From contig NZ_CAJXYK010000008.1 of NCBI RefSeq assembly GCF_913063425.1, forward strand, positions 91,665 to 155,664: a stretch of DNA of 64,000 bases. Reading direction: 5' to 3'. Both the position numbers and the translations under genes were made by a program. Under the pieces are notes generated by a model. It worked only from the letters and a program-made list of their open reading frames with translations. It did not search any database and was not told the origin of the DNA. Below, in pieces: positions 7,720 to 19,980 of the stretch. Numbering within the stretch: the first letter of the stretch is position 1; each line of letters starts with the position of its first letter. This DNA is from an uncultured Thiohalocapsa sp. (lineage in GTDB: Bacteria; Pseudomonadota; Gammaproteobacteria; Chromatiales; Chromatiaceae).

Positions 7720-9162
7720 TTGCAACACGTGATGGAAAAGTTCGCGAACCGGATCCGCGACTACTACCAGGACCCACTGGACCCGCTGGCAGAACAGTTC
7801 ATGTTCCGGCGTCCACCCACTGTGGGCGAGCTGCGTCGGCCGCCGCAGGTCTTGCTCCTGGGCAATCACTCATCGGGGAAGTCCACATTTGTGAACCATC
7901 TCCTGGGCGACGATGTTCAGAGCACTGGGGTTGCTCCCACGGATGATGGATTCACGATCATCACTTATGGCGCGACCGCGACCGAGCGGGATGGACCTGC
8001 TGTGGTCAGCAATCCGGACCTGCCCTATGAGGGGCTCCGGCACTTTGGTGACCACTTGGTCTCGCATGTGCGGCTGAAGCTGCGCCCAGCTGAGCTCTTG
8101 AAAACGGTGACGCTGATCGACAGCCCGGGCATGATCGATGCGGCCAAAGCCGAGAATGGGCGTGGTTTCGACTTCCCCGGTGTGGTGCGTTGGTTCGCCG
8201 AGCGAGCCGACCTGGTGATGGTGTTCTTTGATCCGGACAAGCCCGGGACGACGGGCGAAACACTTCAAGTCTTCCGCGAGTCCTTGGTGGGCATCGACCA
8301 TAAGATGCTGATCATCTTGAACAAGGTGGATCAGTTCCAGTGCCTGCACGACTTCGCACGGGCCTATGGGGCCCTCTGCTGGAACCTGGGCAAGGTGATC
8401 GCGCGCAAAGACTTGCCGATGATTTACAACACCTTTGTGCCGCTGACCGACAAGCCGAAGTCGCGCCTGCCGATGGAGGATTTCGAAAAGGCACGCACCG
8501 ACCTGATCGGTGAGATACGCCGTACACCGACCCGGCGGATGGACAACCAGATCACACAGATCCAGGCCTATGCGGAGCGGCTCCGGCTGCACGCGATGGT
8601 CATCGACAAGGCTGCCGACAAGTTCAAATCGACGCGCGCGCGCTGGCGGGGCCTCTTGCTCCTGCTCTTCGGCGGGCTGGGCGCTGCCGCCTTCGGCACT
8701 GGTATGGTTGTGGCGGTGCCTGGAATTGCATTGGCCGCCGTCCTGGCTGTCAGTTTGACCGAGCTCGTCACGCTCCCGCGGAGCAAACGGCGCCTGATTT
8801 CTCGCTTCGACCAGATCTTCGAGAAGCTGCACGATCGGGAGCTGCTGTTGCGCGACCGCGCGGAGGACTTGCGCATGATGTGGGAAGAAGTCAGCCCGCG
8901 CGCCCGCGAGATTGCTGAGAAAAGCGGCCTGGAATCGTTCAAGAAGATGAGCTGGCATGATCGCGAGCTTCTTGAGGAGCTCACGGGCGAGCTGATCCCG
9001 CAGCTTCGGAGCGAGCTCTACGATGCCATGCGTGACAGCGACGCGCCCTCCCCCGCCTTGGCGGAGGATGAGCCGGCGATGTTCCCCGCAGCAAAGCCGC
9101 CCCGTCCGCGATTGGTCGAAGGCGACGGGTCCGGGACACCCAAGCGTAAGACGTTCTTCTGA
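7720..9162 (+). CDS. EHD-type dynamin-like GTPase
   Basis: A 480-residue large GTPase. Motifs are G1 GNHSSGKST (48-56), the switch-I region GVAPTDDGF (~70), G3 DSPGMID (134-140) and G4 NKVD (201-204). The segment RGFDFPGVVRWFAERADLVM, followed later by YGALCWNLGKVI, is characteristic of EHD (Eps15-homology-domain) ATPases/GTPases rather than classical dynamins. A hydrophobic hairpin (~311-346, LLLLLFGGLGAAAFGTGMVV) should insert in the membrane, followed by a long charged helical region. Start TTG 7720 is preferred because GAGGA lies 6 bases upstream; ATG 7732 is the alternative. It stands alone between the decayed island and acnA. Membrane remodelling is expected from the family; a physiological role is unknown. 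Confidence 0.85.
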   Translation: MQHVMEKFANRIRDYYQDPLDPLAEQFMFRRPPTVGELRRPPQVLLLGNHSSGKSTFVNHLLGDDVQSTGVAPTDDGFTIITYGATATERDGPAVVSNPDLPYEGLRHFGDHLVSHVRLKLRPAELLKTVTLIDSPGMIDAAKAENGRGFDFPGVVRWFAERADLVMVFFDPDKPGTTGETLQVFRESLVGIDHKMLIILNKVDQFQCLHDFARAYGALCWNLGKVIARKDLPMIYNTFVPLTDKPKSRLPMEDFEKARTDLIGEIRRTPTRRMDNQITQIQAYAERLRLHAMVIDKAADKFKSTRARWRGLLLLLFGGLGAAAFGTGMVVAVPGIALAAVLAVSLTELVTLPRSKRRLISRFDQIFEKLHDRELLLRDRAEDLRMMWEEVSPRAREIAEKSGLESFKKMSWHDRELLEELTGELIPQLRSELYDAMRDSDAPSPALAEDEPAMFPAAKPPRPRLVEGDGSGTPKRKTFF

Positions 9163-9361
9163 TCGCCCGTCGGCGCTCACCAGCCTGGCCTCAGATTCGA
9201 GCACCACAGCTTGCCGGCCACCCCGCCGCGGCCGGGCTCTGCGCACGCGCTGTCGGTCATCCAATGGCAACAATTGGGGCATCCTTGGTGCGCGGTGGCC
9301 CGTGCATCGCTAGAATCGGGACGATTCCGCACCGCAACCCAGCCCAGACCGGAGCCCCCAG

Positions 9362-12025
<2,664 letters not shown>

Positions 12026-12189
12026 CGGCGGCCAAGGCGGAAAGACGGCTGATGGGCGGGCATTGCTTTGCCCGGCCCACCGCGCAGCCGCAAACCTCAG
12101 GGTCACTGCTCGGGATACGGGCGGTCGCAGGTGCGTTATGGTTGGGGCGTCGCGGCCTGCTGAGCTCATTTGCGAGGAGGATGCACGAA

Positions 12190-13811
<1,622 letters not shown>

Positions 13812-13869
13812 TTCCTCCGCCCGCCTCGTGATCCGAATCCCGCCGTGATGGTGTGAGTTTGAACGGGCG

Positions 13870-13904
13870 TGCATCGATTGGCAATTGATCTGACAATCGA
13901 TGCA
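13870..13904. promoter_or_regulatory. Perfect 11-bp inverted repeat, operator-like
   Basis: The arms TGCATCGATTG (13870-13880) and CAATCGATGCA (13894-13904) are exactly complementary across a 13-base centre that itself contains CAATTG. It lies 20 bases upstream of the broken ATPase gene and downstream of purB. There is no T-tract, so it is not a typical intrinsic terminator. A binding site for a dimeric regulator or a recombinase is possible; function unknown. Confidence 0.5.
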
Positions 13905-13924
13905 TCCGCGGCCGGACTGGGCAG

Positions 13925-14621
13925 ATGATCCCTCGCACCCTGGAGCCCCATCTGCGCGCCACGGCCAGGCACTATCCCGTGGTGGCGGTCACGGGTCCGC
14001 GGCAGTCCGGCAAGACCACCCTCTGCCGGGCTGTGTTTCCAGAGCGGCCTTATGTGTCGCTGGAGGCATTGGATACTCGGGATTTCGCGACTGAAGACCC
14101 GCGCGGCTTCCTGGCTCTCGGTGCTGGAGACCGGCTATGTGCTGCACCGCTTGCCGGCTTGGCACGTCAACCTGCGCAAACAATTGGTCAAGGCACCCAA
14201 GCTGCACTTCTTTGACAGCGGTCTGCTTTGCCACCTGCTCGGCGTCCGCGACGCAGAGCAATTGCGCGTGCACCCGCTGCGCGGGGCGGTGTTCGAGAGC
14301 TGGGTCTTTGCGGAGCTGTTCAAGCTGCTGGTGCACCGGGGTGAGCCACCGTCCCTGTTCCACTACCGCGAGACCCGTGGCGCCGAAATCGACCTGCTGT
14401 TGGAGCGCGGTCTGGCGCTGACAGCGGTGGAAGTCAAATCCGCTGCCACGGTGGCAACAGACTTCTTCAACGCCCTTGAGCGCTTTTCGGATCGGATGGC
14501 CAGCGCCGAGCCGGCGCGCGAGGTCAGCTCCTACATCGTCTACGGCGGCGAGCAGTCGCAGCGTCGGAGCCGGGGCCAGGTACTCGGCTGGCGGGATGTC
14601 GGCGCACTGACCCAGCCATGA
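13925..14621 (+). pseudogene. DUF4143-type AAA ATPase, internal deletion
   Basis: The first ~60 codons encode the N-terminus of a DUF4143-family ATPase, with Walker A GPRQSGKTTL at residues 22-31 and YVSLEALDTRDFATEDPRGF. The protein then jumps, in another frame, to the C-terminal nuclease-like half (WLSVLETGYVLHRLPAW, KAPKLHFFDSGLLCHLLGV, FESWVFAELFKL, GAEIDLLLERG, AVEVKSA). Intact relatives are ~380-400 residues, so roughly 150 residues including Walker B are missing and the join at ~14115-14125 is out of frame. The C-terminal D-ExK-like residues (EIDLLLERG ... EVKSA) remain. These ATPases are common in accessory DNA; the role is unclear. Confidence 0.8.
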
Positions 14622-14770
14622 GCCCGCGTATGGTTTGCCGGCGCTGCGCGGACGCTCCGGGGCGCGTGAAGCTCGCGCAACCGCGCGGCGACGAAACGCC
14701 ACAGGGCGCGCCCCTCTGTCCCGCCGGTCCATCGTGCTTTGCGGCGCCGGACGCGCCGACCCGCAAAGCA

Positions 14771-14803
14771 AAAAGCCCGCTGCGCGGCGCGCAGCGGGCT
14801 TTT
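14771..14803 (-). terminator. Intrinsic terminator (bidirectional) after OmpA-like gene
   Basis: An 11-bp GC-rich stem (GCCCGCTGCGC / GCGCAGCGGGC) with a 3-base loop is flanked by A's on one side and T's on the other, so it can act in both directions. On the minus strand it is ~50 bases after the OmpA-like stop and is followed by TTTTTG, which makes it the natural terminator of that gene. On the plus strand it may also stop read-through from the ATPase pseudogene. Confidence 0.85.
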
Positions 14804-14851
14804 GCAGAGAAGCGGCCCGGCGGCTTGGCGCGCGCGCCGGGCGTCGGGGGC

Positions 14852-15451
14852 TTACATGGCCTCCGGCACTTCCAGCACCACCACGCGGCGGCGCAGCGGG
14901 TTGTTCTCCAGCGGACCCAGGTCGCCGATCTGATACTCAGCGGGGACGTCCCAGGAGAAGCCGGTGACGCGGGCGATGTCGCCGGGCGGGATGCCCTGAT
15001 CGATCATGTAGTTGCGAATGGTGTTGGCGCGGTTCTCGCTGAGGGTCAGGTTGTGCTCCCAGCTTCCGAGCTTGTCGGTGAAGCCGCCGATGACCAGCCG
15101 CTCGGCGCGCGGAGAATCCTTGACCTCCTGGATGTACTGATCCAGATCGGTGAGGGCACTGGGGTTCAGGACGTCATCGAGTCCATAGCGATCCAGCGCG
15201 AACTGGAGGCGCAGCACCAGCGGGTCGCGGACCTCGACCTGGCAGGGCGGCAGGTTGGTGGGGCCGTCCGGCGGCGCGGACTGCCAGCACTCGCCATAGC
15301 TGGTGGCCCAGAGCTGCCCGTCCGGCACGGTTGGGTCGCCGGAGGCATACCAGTAGGTCTCGTCCATGTCGTCCGCCACGGCGGTGAAGCTGAGGGCGTC
15401 GGCGGCCGGCAGTGCCAGCGCAAGGGTGCGCAGGTGGGTGAGGTGTCGCAT
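14852..15451 (-). CDS. OmpA-family envelope protein
   Basis: A 199-residue protein with a weak signal sequence (MRHLTHLRTLALALPAADAL) and a C-terminal OmpA/MotB-like peptidoglycan-binding domain (~95-199). It contains LVIGGFTDKLGSWEHNLTLS followed by ENRANTIRNYMIDQGI, the motif in which Asp and Arg contact diaminopimelate. The mid-region (PPCQVEVRDPLVLRLQFALD) fits the start of that domain. It probably tethers the outer membrane or a periplasmic complex to the wall. It has its own promoter and a terminator and is transcribed alone. The residue after GGF is Thr rather than the commoner His/Tyr, a minor deviation. Confidence 0.85.
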   Translation of the reverse strand: MRHLTHLRTLALALPAADALSFTAVADDMDETYWYASGDPTVPDGQLWATSYGECWQSAPPDGPTNLPPCQVEVRDPLVLRLQFALDRYGLDDVLNPSALTDLDQYIQEVKDSPRAERLVIGGFTDKLGSWEHNLTLSENRANTIRNYMIDQGIPPGDIARVTGFSWDVPAEYQIGDLGPLENNPLRRRVVVLEVPEAM

Positions 15452-15480
15452 CTTAGACTCCCGAAATGTAACGTGGTGAC

Positions 15481-15509
15481 AAAATAGGCAGTGCTCAGTG
15501 CTGCTGCAA
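15481..15509 (-). promoter_or_regulatory. Sigma-70-type promoter for OmpA-like gene
   Basis: On the minus strand TTGCAG (15509-15504) and TATTTT (15486-15481) are separated by exactly 17 bases. A start about 7 bases after the -10 would give a ~22-base leader containing GGGAG ahead of ATG 15451. The match is inferred from consensus only. The rest of the 315-base gap 15452-15766 shows nothing convincing for the divergent transporter. Confidence 0.55.
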
Positions 15510-15766
15510 GGCCCTTGTTGCGTAACGTCGTGGCCTTTTCACACGGAATCTCAGCGGCGCACGCACCGGGCTTAGGTACAGGGATCGGCCCCATTAGTGT
15601 AGCGAATGTGAGCGGCATTTGCGCAACTTTTTCGAATTTTCGGTTTTCTTGCATCAACCGATTTGAAGCTCACATCTAAGCTGCTTACTTCACAGGGCTT
15701 TCTGGACGTTTCTCGTCATCTCAAGGTCATACAGCTGTCGCTTTTTTGCGACCACTCGCGAGACTC

Positions 15767-16705
15767 ATGCCCCACCGCAAGCAATCCCTGGCTCTTGGCG
15801 CCCTTTACATCGTGCTGGGTGAGCTGTGCTTTGCGAGCATGGGCGTCGGCATTCGCATCGTCTCCGGCGAGCTCGACAACACGATGATCGTCTTCGCCCG
15901 CAACATCCTCGGGCTGGCGCTGCTGCTGCCCTGGCTGGCACACCGCGGCGTGGGCAGGCTGGCGACGACGGTGCCGGGCCTGCACCTGCTGCGCGCGGGC
16001 GCCGGGGTGGCCGCCATGTACTGCTTCTTCTACGCCATCGCCGCCATGCCGCTGGCGGAGGCCATGCTGCTCAAGCTGACCGCGCCCATTTTCATGCCCA
16101 TCATCGCAGTGCTCTGGCTGCACGAGCGCGTCACGCCGGCCCTGGCGCTCGCGCTCGGCATCGGTTTTGCCGGCGTGGCGGTGATTTTGGACCCGAGCTT
16201 CACGGATGCAGGGCTCAGCGTGTCGCCGGTGGCGCTGATCGGGCTCCTCGGCGGCGTGCTCGCGGCGCTCGCGAAGGTGACCGTGCGCCGGCTCTCCCGC
16301 AGCGAGCCGCCGACGCGCATCGTCTTCTATTTCGCGCTCATCGCGGCGGCCATCTCCGCGGTCCCACTCGCCTGGAGCTGGCAGACGCCGTCGGCGGCCG
16401 CGGCCCTCGGTCTGGTGGCCATCGCCGGCGCGGCAACCCTGGGCCAGCTGGCCCTGACGCGGGGGCTGTCCCTGGCGCCGGCCTCGCGCATGGGCGTGTT
16501 CGGCTATTCCGCGGTGGTCTTCGGCGCCGCCTACGGCTGGCTGCTTTGGGACGAGCCGCTTACGCTTGCCACCATCACCGGCACCCTGCTCATCGCCGCG
16601 GCCGGCCTGCTGGCGACCCGGGCCACCCGGCGCCCCGCCCGGCTCGTCGGCAGCGGAGCCACTGCTGCCCGAGCGGCGGATGCCAAGGGGAGTGTCGCAC
16701 CGTGA
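15767..16705 (+). CDS. EamA/DMT-family inner-membrane transporter
   Basis: A 312-residue integral membrane protein with about ten hydrophobic segments arranged as two EamA repeats (first from LGALYIVLGELCFASMGVGI; second from VALIGLLGGVLAALAKVTV). Each repeat has the usual conserved proline/charged turn (MPLAEAMLLKLTAPIFMPII in the first). DMT transporters export metabolites or drugs, and the substrate cannot be told from sequence. ATG 15767 is chosen over TTG 15746 because homologues begin just before the first membrane segment. The stop overlaps the start of the ribosomal oxygenase gene (GTGA), so the two genes are translationally coupled. Confidence 0.85.
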   Translation: MPHRKQSLALGALYIVLGELCFASMGVGIRIVSGELDNTMIVFARNILGLALLLPWLAHRGVGRLATTVPGLHLLRAGAGVAAMYCFFYAIAAMPLAEAMLLKLTAPIFMPIIAVLWLHERVTPALALALGIGFAGVAVILDPSFTDAGLSVSPVALIGLLGGVLAALAKVTVRRLSRSEPPTRIVFYFALIAAAISAVPLAWSWQTPSAAAALGLVAIAGAATLGQLALTRGLSLAPASRMGVFGYSAVVFGAAYGWLLWDEPLTLATITGTLLIAAAGLLATRATRRPARLVGSGATAARAADAKGSVAP

Positions 16706-17913
16706 TTCCGCAACGGCTCCGGTGGGGTGAAGGGCTGGACGCGGGCCGCTTCCTGGCGGAATTCTGGCAGCAGCGGCCCCTGCTGCTGCGCGGCGCCTGC
16801 GCCGGCATCGCCTCCCCCATCGACCCGGACGAGCTCGCCGGGCTCGCCTGCGCCCCGGAGGTGGAATCGCGTATCGTCCGCGAGCACGGCCCGCAGCGCC
16901 CCTGGCAGGTGAGCCACGGGCCGTTCGACGACGCGGACTTCGCGGCCCTGCCGCCGACACACTGGACGCTCCTGGTGCAGGACGTGGACAAGCATATGCC
17001 GGCGGTGGCGGCACTGCTCGCCTGCTTCGACTTCCTGCCCGAGTGGCGGCTCGACGACATCATGGTCAGCTGGGCCGAGGACGGCGGCTCCGTGGGGCCG
17101 CACCTGGACCAATACGACGTCTTTCTGGTGCAGGTGCAGGGGCAGCGGCGCTGGCGCATCGACACCCGCCCGGACCCGCCCGCCGGCTGCCTGCCGGATC
17201 TGGATCTAAGCATCCTCGCGCGCTTCGAGCCGGACCGGGACTGGCTGCTCGGCCCCGGCGACCTGCTCTACCTGCCGCCCGGCGTGCCGCACTGGGGCAT
17301 TGCAGAGGGCCCCTGCATGACCTGGTCGGTGGGGCTGCGGGCGCCCGCCTGGCGGGAGCTGGCGGCGGATTGGCTCCAGTACGCGGTGGAGGGCCTCGCG
17401 GACGGGACCCGCTGGCGCGACCCGCCCGGGCTCGCCCCGCCGGTGGAGCCCGCTGCGCTGCCGGCGGACCTGGCAGGCGCCCTGCGCGGCGGCATCGAGC
17501 GGCTGCTCGCGGGCGCCGACGAGGCCCTGTTCCGCCGCTGGCTCGGCAGCTGGCTGACGGAGCCCAAGCCCAACATCCAGCTGCTGCCGCCGGACCCGCC
17601 CTGGCCTGCGGACGCTGTCATCGCGCTGCTGCGCGAGGCGGGTCGCCTGCCGAGGGACGGCGCCTCACGCCTGCTCTTTCTGCCCGCGGCGGCTGGCGAC
17701 ACCCAAGACCTGCTGTTCGCCAACGGCGACTGCCACGCCCTGCCCGCCGGCCGCACCGCCTTCCTGGCGGCGCTGTGCCGGCGGCCCGCGCTGCAGGCGG
17801 ATGCCGTGCTGCCGCGGCTCGACGATGCCCCCTGTCTGGAGCTCTTGACCAGGCTGTTCAACGCCGGACATTTCCTGGTGCCGGATGACGATGACCAGGA
17901 GCCGGGCAGCTGA
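16702..17913 (+). CDS. roxA: JmjC-type ribosomal oxygenase (L16 arginine hydroxylase family)
   Basis: A 403-residue cupin-fold Fe(II)/2-oxoglutarate oxygenase of the RoxA/YcfD family, which hydroxylates an arginine of ribosomal protein L16. The iron facial triad is H134 and D136 in GPHLDQYDVF and H197 in GVPHWGIAEGP. The N-terminal FWQQRPLLLRGA and the C-terminal winged-helix region (~250-400) are as in the family. It starts at GTG 16702, which overlaps the upstream transporter stop by four bases. The length (403) is slightly above the usual ~375-390. Activity on L16 is inferred from family membership. Confidence 0.9.
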   Translation: MIPQRLRWGEGLDAGRFLAEFWQQRPLLLRGACAGIASPIDPDELAGLACAPEVESRIVREHGPQRPWQVSHGPFDDADFAALPPTHWTLLVQDVDKHMPAVAALLACFDFLPEWRLDDIMVSWAEDGGSVGPHLDQYDVFLVQVQGQRRWRIDTRPDPPAGCLPDLDLSILARFEPDRDWLLGPGDLLYLPPGVPHWGIAEGPCMTWSVGLRAPAWRELAADWLQYAVEGLADGTRWRDPPGLAPPVEPAALPADLAGALRGGIERLLAGADEALFRRWLGSWLTEPKPNIQLLPPDPPWPADAVIALLREAGRLPRDGASRLLFLPAAAGDTQDLLFANGDCHALPAGRTAFLAALCRRPALQADAVLPRLDDAPCLELLTRLFNAGHFLVPDDDDQEPGS

Positions 17914-18025
17914 CACACCCGGCGGGAACTTCCACCGGCCAGGCTGCGTCCCTACACTCCAGAGCAGATCGCGCCAGCGCCGATCGACGCTCCGCAGCCG
18001 CCTGTCAACCTGGGGCCCTCCCGCC

Positions 18026-18994
18026 ATGCCGAACAACCACCACACCGACTTCCGCGTCCGCCGGGCCGACTGGGAACAGGACGGCGCCGCCCTGACGGTG
18101 GTACGCCGGCAGGTGTTCGTGCGCGAGCAGGGCGTGCCGGAAACGCTTGAATGGGACGGACTCGACACCGAAGCCGTGCACCTGCTCGCCGAGGCTGCCG
18201 ACGGCACTGCCATCGGCACCGCACGCCTGTTGCCGTCCGGTCAGATCGGCCGCATGGCCGTGCTGGCAGCGCATCGCCGCCGCGGCGTCGGCCGTGCACT
18301 GCTGCTGGAGCTGCTGCGCATCGCCGAAGACGAGGGCGTGCGCCCGCTGTTCCTGCACGCCCAGGTGAGCGCCCTGCCCTTCTACGCCGGGCTCGGCTTC
18401 GCGCCGGAGGGCGAGGTCTTCGACGAGGCCGGCATCCCGCATCGGCGCATGCGCTTCGCCGATGCCGCCCGGAACATCGCCGCGGATCTCGACACCCGGC
18501 GGCTCGGCGACACCACCGGCGTGCTGCGGCTCGACTCGCCGGAGGCCCAGGGCGGCGCGGTGGCCAGCCTGGCGGCCCAGGCACGCACGGAGCTGCTCAT
18601 TGCGAGCCCGGACCTGGAGCCCGGGCTATACGACCAGTCGCCGGTGCTGGACGCCATGCTGCGGCTCGCCGTGCACCGCCGCGGGCGGGTGCCGGTGCGG
18701 GTGCTGGTGGCGGATGCGGATGCACCGGTGAAGCGCGGTCACCGCCTCATCGAGCTCTCCCGGCGCTTCAGCTCCGGCATCCAGATCCGCACCCTGCCGG
18801 AGGAGCTGGCCGAGGGGACGGAGCCCTGCCTGCTCGCGGACGAGGTGGGCTATACCCTGAGGCCCACCGCGGCCCGGGACAGCCTGCTGGTGGATTTCTC
18901 GGACAGCGCTCACACGCGGCGGCTGCGCCGGCGCTTCGAGCTGTTCTGGCAGCAGAGCGGCGTTCACCCCGGCCTGCGGCGGCTCTATCTCTGA
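18026..18994 (+). CDS. GNAT acetyltransferase fused to a PLD-like C-terminal domain
   Basis: A 322-residue two-domain protein. Residues ~8-155 form a GNAT fold with VRRQVFVREQGVPETLEWDG, the acetyl-CoA loop RMAVLAAHRRRGVGRALLLE and ALPFYAGLGFAPEGEVFDEA. Residues ~165-322 form a second domain (LAAQARTELLIASPDLEPGL, RLAVHRRGRVPVRVLVADAD, LLADEVGYTLRPTAARDSLL) resembling a phospholipase-D-like repeat without an obvious catalytic HKD motif (DUF7931-like). ATG 18026 immediately precedes the GNAT domain, and the longer open frame upstream lacks similarity. The substrate is unknown. The stop codon lies inside a 17-bp triplicated repeat. Confidence 0.8.
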   Translation: MPNNHHTDFRVRRADWEQDGAALTVVRRQVFVREQGVPETLEWDGLDTEAVHLLAEAADGTAIGTARLLPSGQIGRMAVLAAHRRRGVGRALLLELLRIAEDEGVRPLFLHAQVSALPFYAGLGFAPEGEVFDEAGIPHRRMRFADAARNIAADLDTRRLGDTTGVLRLDSPEAQGGAVASLAAQARTELLIASPDLEPGLYDQSPVLDAMLRLAVHRRGRVPVRVLVADADAPVKRGHRLIELSRRFSSGIQIRTLPEELAEGTEPCLLADEVGYTLRPTAARDSLLVDFSDSAHTRRLRRRFELFWQQSGVHPGLRRLYL

Positions 18995-19038
18995 GGCCTC
19001 GCGGTCTCTGAGGCCGTGCGGTCTCTGAGGCCGTGCGT
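18988..19038. repeat. 17-bp tandem repeat, three copies
   Basis: The unit TCTCTGAGGCCGTGCGG occurs three times in a row (18988-19004, 19005-19021, 19022-19038); the first copy differs at two bases and the last at one. The first copy contains the TGA stop of the GNAT gene. It lies between two convergent genes. Confidence 0.85.
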
Positions 19039-19054
19039 TCCCGGGCGGCGCGCC

Positions 19055-19966
19055 TCAGAGGCTGTCCACCAGCTTGGTGGCAAGCCCCGTCTCCAGGGCC
19101 TCGGCGACGGAGATCCAGTACATCTTGTCGTTGGGTACGGACGCCGCCGCCAGGGCCACGGTGTCGTCGATGCCCATCTCGCGCAGGTACAGGGCCGCGG
19201 CCACCACGGACAGCTGCCCGCCCTCGTGACTGCTCAGGTGCTTGGGCACCTTGCTCTGGTGGATGCCGAGCTTGGCGCCGCGGGTCACGAAGCGCTCGAT
19301 GCCGCCGGCGAGCACATCCACGCAGGCCGATGTGCAGACGTCCTTGACGCCCACCCGCAGCCCGTTCTGGCGCAGGTAGCGCCCGAGCCGCCGTGCCTCG
19401 TACAAGGAGCCGCCGGGGCTGGTGATGAGCAGACCGACGGCCTTCTCGCGGCGCAGCTTGTCGATGACCTCGTCCGCGAAGCCGTCGTGGATCTCGCCGT
19501 TCACCACCACCCAGGTGTTGCCGATGTTGCCGGAGCGGTCGAAGCGCACCAGCCCGGACGACGCGCCCGTGAGTGCGGCCAGGCGCTCGCAGGCGGTGCC
19601 CGCCAGGCGCCGCAGCGAGGCGCGGGCCGCCGGATCATCCACGGCGGCGACGGTGAGCGCATTGGCGCGCTCCACCATGTCTTCCACCTCGAAGCCGTAG
19701 CGCTCCACGGCGGCGATGACCACGGCATCCGTGGCGCCCCGGTCCTCGTTCTGCACCACGCGGCGCAGGTGACAGGTGGCGATGGTCGTCAGCAGCTCGT
19801 CGCGGTTCATGCCCCCCGGCAGGGCGGCGTCGTCCGGCGCAGGCTTGCGGGCGATGCCGGCACACCCCGTTATCAGCAGCAGGGCCGACAACGCCAGCGC
19901 CACCGCCGGGCGGGTGACGGTCGTCACCGGCCTGTGCCGGCGCCGATGGTAAAGCCACTCAAGCAT
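19055..19966 (-). CDS. Lipoprotein with ClpP/SppA-like fold (COG3904-type)
   Basis: A 303-residue predicted lipoprotein. An N-terminal hydrophobic helix ends in LLLITGC, a lipobox giving a mature Cys at residue ~35. The C-terminal half resembles ClpP-crotonase-fold periplasmic proteins: NGEIHDGFADEVIDKLRREK, LLITSPGGSLYEARRLGRYL, VCTSACVDVLAGGIERFVTR, LGIHQSK. The Ser in CTSACV occupies the nucleophile position of this family. ATG 19966 has GGAGG eight bases upstream. The gene begins 14 bases after the hisHF stop, so they probably share a transcript, although no functional link to histidine synthesis is evident. Confidence 0.8.
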   Translation of the reverse strand: MLEWLYHRRRHRPVTTVTRPAVALALSALLLITGCAGIARKPAPDDAALPGGMNRDELLTTIATCHLRRVVQNEDRGATDAVVIAAVERYGFEVEDMVERANALTVAAVDDPAARASLRRLAGTACERLAALTGASSGLVRFDRSGNIGNTWVVVNGEIHDGFADEVIDKLRREKAVGLLITSPGGSLYEARRLGRYLRQNGLRVGVKDVCTSACVDVLAGGIERFVTRGAKLGIHQSKVPKHLSSHEGGQLSVVAAALYLREMGIDDTVALAAASVPNDKMYWISVAEALETGLATKLVDSL

Positions 19967-19980
19967 CCTCCGCACCTCCG

